Assembly (NCBI GenBank): GCA_011800805.1
Contig: MPNW01000078.1
Location: 57,972-121,971, forward strand
From: Hirudo medicinalis
Lineage: Eukaryota > Annelida > Clitellata > Hirudinida > Hirudinidae
Direction: 5' to 3'
Length of the DNA stretch: 64,000 nucleotides
Shown here: piece by piece, positions 61,705-64,000 of the stretch
Layout: every line of letters starts with the position of its first letter
Position numbering within the stretch: the stretch's first letter is position 1
Made by a program: the position numbers and the translations under genes
Notes under the pieces: generated by a model
What the model was told of the DNA's origin: nothing
The model's database searches: none
Seen by the model: the letters and a program-made list of their open reading frames with translations, nothing else

Positions 61705-62614
61705 ATCGTCATCGTCATCATCATCATCATCATGGTTAAGGCTTTTGCTCTGATGGGGCTCCATCAGTAGTTCAAATTTTAGCTGCTCACAAGAGTTTGT
61801 AGAACTAACTTACTTAATATTAACATCATCATTGTCATCATCGTCATCATCGTCGTCATCATCATAATGACCATCACTGCCTCAATCATCATCATCACTA
61901 TTGTATAATATGATGGTCATTACTAAATGAATAAACAAGTTATATAGAATTCAAGTGAACCTTTGTACATCCATCAGTTGAACATTTTTAGCTTTAATAA
62001 TCTCAAACTAAAAAACAAGTCTCACTTCGCAGAGAACAGGTGGGTGCCTGTAACTGGGAACAATCTTCAGTGTTATGCTTCCTCTGGCTGTTTTCTGATT
62101 CAATGGATTCAATAGAAGATGTAATGTAGCACCATCTTTCCAACACCATCATCGTTGTCGTCGTCGTCGTCGTCGTCATCGTCATCGTCATCATCATCAT
62201 CATCGCCATCATCAAGGTCATTATTATCTTACAAGCATTTTCTGCAACGTTTCGACGGTCTGACCCATGACGGAAATGCCGTTTATTTCTCTGATTTCAT
62301 CCCCTACATGAAGAGTCCCTGTGAATGAATGAGTGAATAAGTGAATGAGTTGATAAGATGTATTAGGGATGTTAACAAGGTTAGAATGGGATAATGATGA
62401 TGACGATAATGACGGCGACAACGATGATGATGATGATGATGATACCCACCCTGTTTATGGATCATCCCCCCATGCATGATCCTGGCCACCAAGCAGCACC
62501 CATCCTCGTTCACCTTCAATGTTATCCCCTTCAACAACGATGATGGCTAGGAGTTAAGTTTTGTTCTCAAAATCATTACTAATGTTGCTGCTATTTTCAT
62601 TGAAAGTGATGATG

Positions 62615-62649
<35 letters not shown>

Positions 62650-63815
62650 GCCATCGTCGTCGTCATCATCATCATCATCGCCATCGTCGTCATCATCACC
62701 ATCATCATCGTCGTCGTCATCATTTTCAATCTCACTTGACTAAGAAATAAATACAAATGTTTTAGTAAGAAGTATTACTTTAAATGGAATCAAAAGTAAT
62801 AATAATTTCAATCATAAATAATTCTACAATGATTACTGTTACAAAATTCTTGCTTATTAATATTATTATTATTATTATTATTATTAAATAAATGTCAATA
62901 TAATATAATTATTTTATTTTTTATATTATTTGTTATGTTTAAAGTTATTATATTAATAACTTAATTAATAATAATATAATATAATTATTAATATATAATT
63001 ATAATTAATTAATTAATAATTAAATAACTTCAAAACTTCACTCAATCCAACCATGGGTTCATCAGTATTCTTTTGAAACTGCACCAGTCGAACCCTCATG
63101 ACATTCTCAATGTCATTATCAAGGTCGTGTGCATCGAGTTCAAGGTCACCATTGAGGTAGGGCATGACTGGAGGGGGAGTTGCCCGGGCTGCTTCGTCCC
63201 CATAAATCTCTGTTGCTGCCACGTCGTGGGCTAAGAGCATATTCTGGCAAAAGAATGAGAGAATGGAATTGTGTCAATGTTGCAATGTTGCAAGATGTAA
63301 TGCTACAATGTTGCAATGTTGCAATGTTGCGATGCTCCAATGAATCCAATCGAGCAACAAAAGGTCATTCGAAATGTCAAACCAGAAAGAAAGGCTGGAT
63401 GAGGATCTGACACAACTCATATGACTCCCTGACCAAATACTGGGGACTGTTCTGTAAGGACTCGAGGACCTTCAACAGAAGACGAATGTCAGAGAGGTGT
63501 GTTACTATGGTGATGATCATGGTAGTGATGACAACAATAATGCAGAGAATGATGTTAAGTTGGTGTTAATGATGCATTCTAAATTGGTGAAGATCTTGAT
63601 GATGATGATGATGATTAAGATGCTAGTGATGATGATGATGATTAAGATGTTAGTGATGACGATGATTAAGATGCTAGTGATGACGATGATTAAGATGCTG
63701 TTGTTGATGATGACTTGACTGAAGTTACACTGACCTCTTTGAGTTTAGGAATGGCCACGTCAGTAGTCAGAGGTCTGCAGGAAGCCAGCGATCGACAGCT
63801 GATCTCGTCGTACAA
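55853..63815 (-). CDS. CASK: CASK (LIN-2) MAGUK scaffold, C-terminal half (partial)
   Basis: Membrane-associated guanylate kinase scaffold for synaptic and epithelial junction proteins. Thirteen exons from the right: 63815-63735, 63469-63434, 63243-63052, 62528-62450, 62318-62233, 62094-62026, 61449-61351, 60956-60809, 60332-60183, 59899-59819, 59336-59134, 56522-56442, 56029-55853; 493 codons to the stop. Order: L27 C (LASCRPL... to ATEIYGDEA), PDZ ([42 protein letters not shown]), SH3 ([30 protein letters not shown]), hook ([20 protein letters not shown]), guanylate-kinase-like ([51 protein letters not shown]). The P-loop is degenerate (GVGRRH) as in CASK. Ends [10 protein letters not shown]. 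The N-terminal CaM-kinase domain lies beyond the window. The short 36-nt exon (63469-63434) is the least certain. Confidence 0.93.
56523..59133. other. Large CASK intron (2.6 kb)
   Basis: Between the exons ending LDVEPQ and starting [12 protein letters not shown]-rich, with a GAT/AAT microsatellite at 58999-59095 close to the donor side. No nested gene recognised. Confidence 0.6.
58999..59095. repeat. GAT/AAT/AAC microsatellite
   Basis: (GAT)n, (AAT)n and (AAC)n runs in the large CASK intron about 40 bp from the splice donor at 59133. Confidence 0.9.
59457..59667 (-). repeat. SINE copy 5 (tRNA-derived family)
   Basis: In a CASK intron. Best-preserved minus-strand copy: GGATGTGAAGGCACTTTT body, a TA run, then CACGGGCTGGGTTGAGAAC, CACATTACC, and AAGCTAGCCTGCATGCC, the complement of the tRNA-like head. 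Confidence 0.75.
60349..60490. repeat. GATGTTGGT-type imperfect tandem repeat
   Basis: Imperfect GATGTTGGTGGT units in the CASK intron just upstream (gene orientation) of the hook exon. Confidence 0.85.
61655..61733. repeat. CGT/CAT trinucleotide repeat
   Basis: (CGT)n grading into (CAT)n in a CASK intron. Similar tracts lie at about 61825-61870, 62148-62213, 62610-62725 and 63596-63712, each in a different CASK intron or intron segment. Confidence 0.9.
62610..62725. repeat. CAT/CGT trinucleotide repeat
   Basis: Long (CAT)n with CGC and CGT interruptions in the CASK intron before the second PDZ exon. It produces spurious poly-Ser and poly-Met frames. Confidence 0.9.
63596..63712. repeat. 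GATGATTAAGATGCTAGT tandem repeat
   Basis: Imperfect units built from GATGATGATTAAGATGCTAGT, next to the L27 exon of CASK. The open frame across it (poly-Met/Lys/Leu) is repeat-driven. Confidence 0.85.
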
Positions 63816-64000
63816 CTGAAACATTGATATTGGTTTGTTAATCGAACGCATAATGGACTAACATCTTATTCTGTTAATTACTTTAATCAATCAATCAATT
63901 AATTAATTACTTATTATTAATCATGACCAATTATGTAAATTTTCCATCCATGATTATTTTTTTAATAAGAGATGATTTCTCTCATCGTCCACTGATTTAT

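Noticed and set aside
62561..62743. Poly-Ser and poly-Met open frames on both strands
   Set aside because: Product of a CAT/CGT trinucleotide repeat in a CASK intron.

Overview
This is an intron-rich, AT-rich animal nuclear DNA window. Clear orthologs of SORL1, TRAPPC4, SURF1, RPS11, BRCA2, TSR2, ILK and CASK are present, every gene has GT-AG introns (one GC-AG), and SINE, LINE, Tc1/mariner-like and hAT-like debris sits in introns and spacers. Gene content fits an invertebrate bilaterian. A lophotrochozoan such as an annelid is my best guess, but nothing here proves it. Gene models were built by hand from reading frames, splice signals and protein family resemblance; splice phases close in frame for every complete gene.

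Layout. 1-1.8 kb: 5' exons of a SORL1-like VPS10 receptor (-), running off the left edge. 2.8-4.4 kb: TRAPPC4 (+). 4.85-22.35 kb: four tandem paralogs (+), called here WSC-A to WSC-D. Each has nine exons encoding signal peptide, galactose-binding-like lectin domain, two WSC domains, EGF-like module and a tail-less hydrophobic C-terminus. 22.4-25.3 kb: repeat-rich spacer with a hAT-like element and a LINE 3' fragment. 25.4-28.5 kb: SURF1 (+). 28.9-30.3 kb: RPS11 (-), head to head with BRCA2 (+, 30.6-38.3 kb). 39.1-40.35 kb: TSR2 (+). 41.3-45.9 kb: ILK (-). 47.0-51.3 kb: a fifth paralog, WSC-E (+), detached from the array. 52.85-53.95 kb: a compact matrixin metalloprotease (-). 54.4-54.6 kb: a dead Tc1/mariner-like fragment. 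55.85-63.8 kb: the C-terminal half of CASK (-), continuing off the right edge.

Most of the window is housekeeping: membrane trafficking (SORL1, TRAPPC4), cytochrome oxidase assembly (SURF1), ribosome and ribosome maturation (RPS11, TSR2), homologous recombination (BRCA2), adhesion and polarity scaffolds (ILK, CASK). The unusual content is the five-member lectin/WSC/EGF cell-surface family. All five members share exactly the same exon-phase plan but have diverged strongly in protein sequence.

Assembly caution: three of the contig joins (22,817; the 35,722-36,683 N run; 43,767) are flanked by exact 127-bp direct duplications, and a fourth (49,021) by a near-exact one. These look like unresolved contig overlaps. 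The duplicated coding segments in BRCA2 and WSC-E should not be read as biology.
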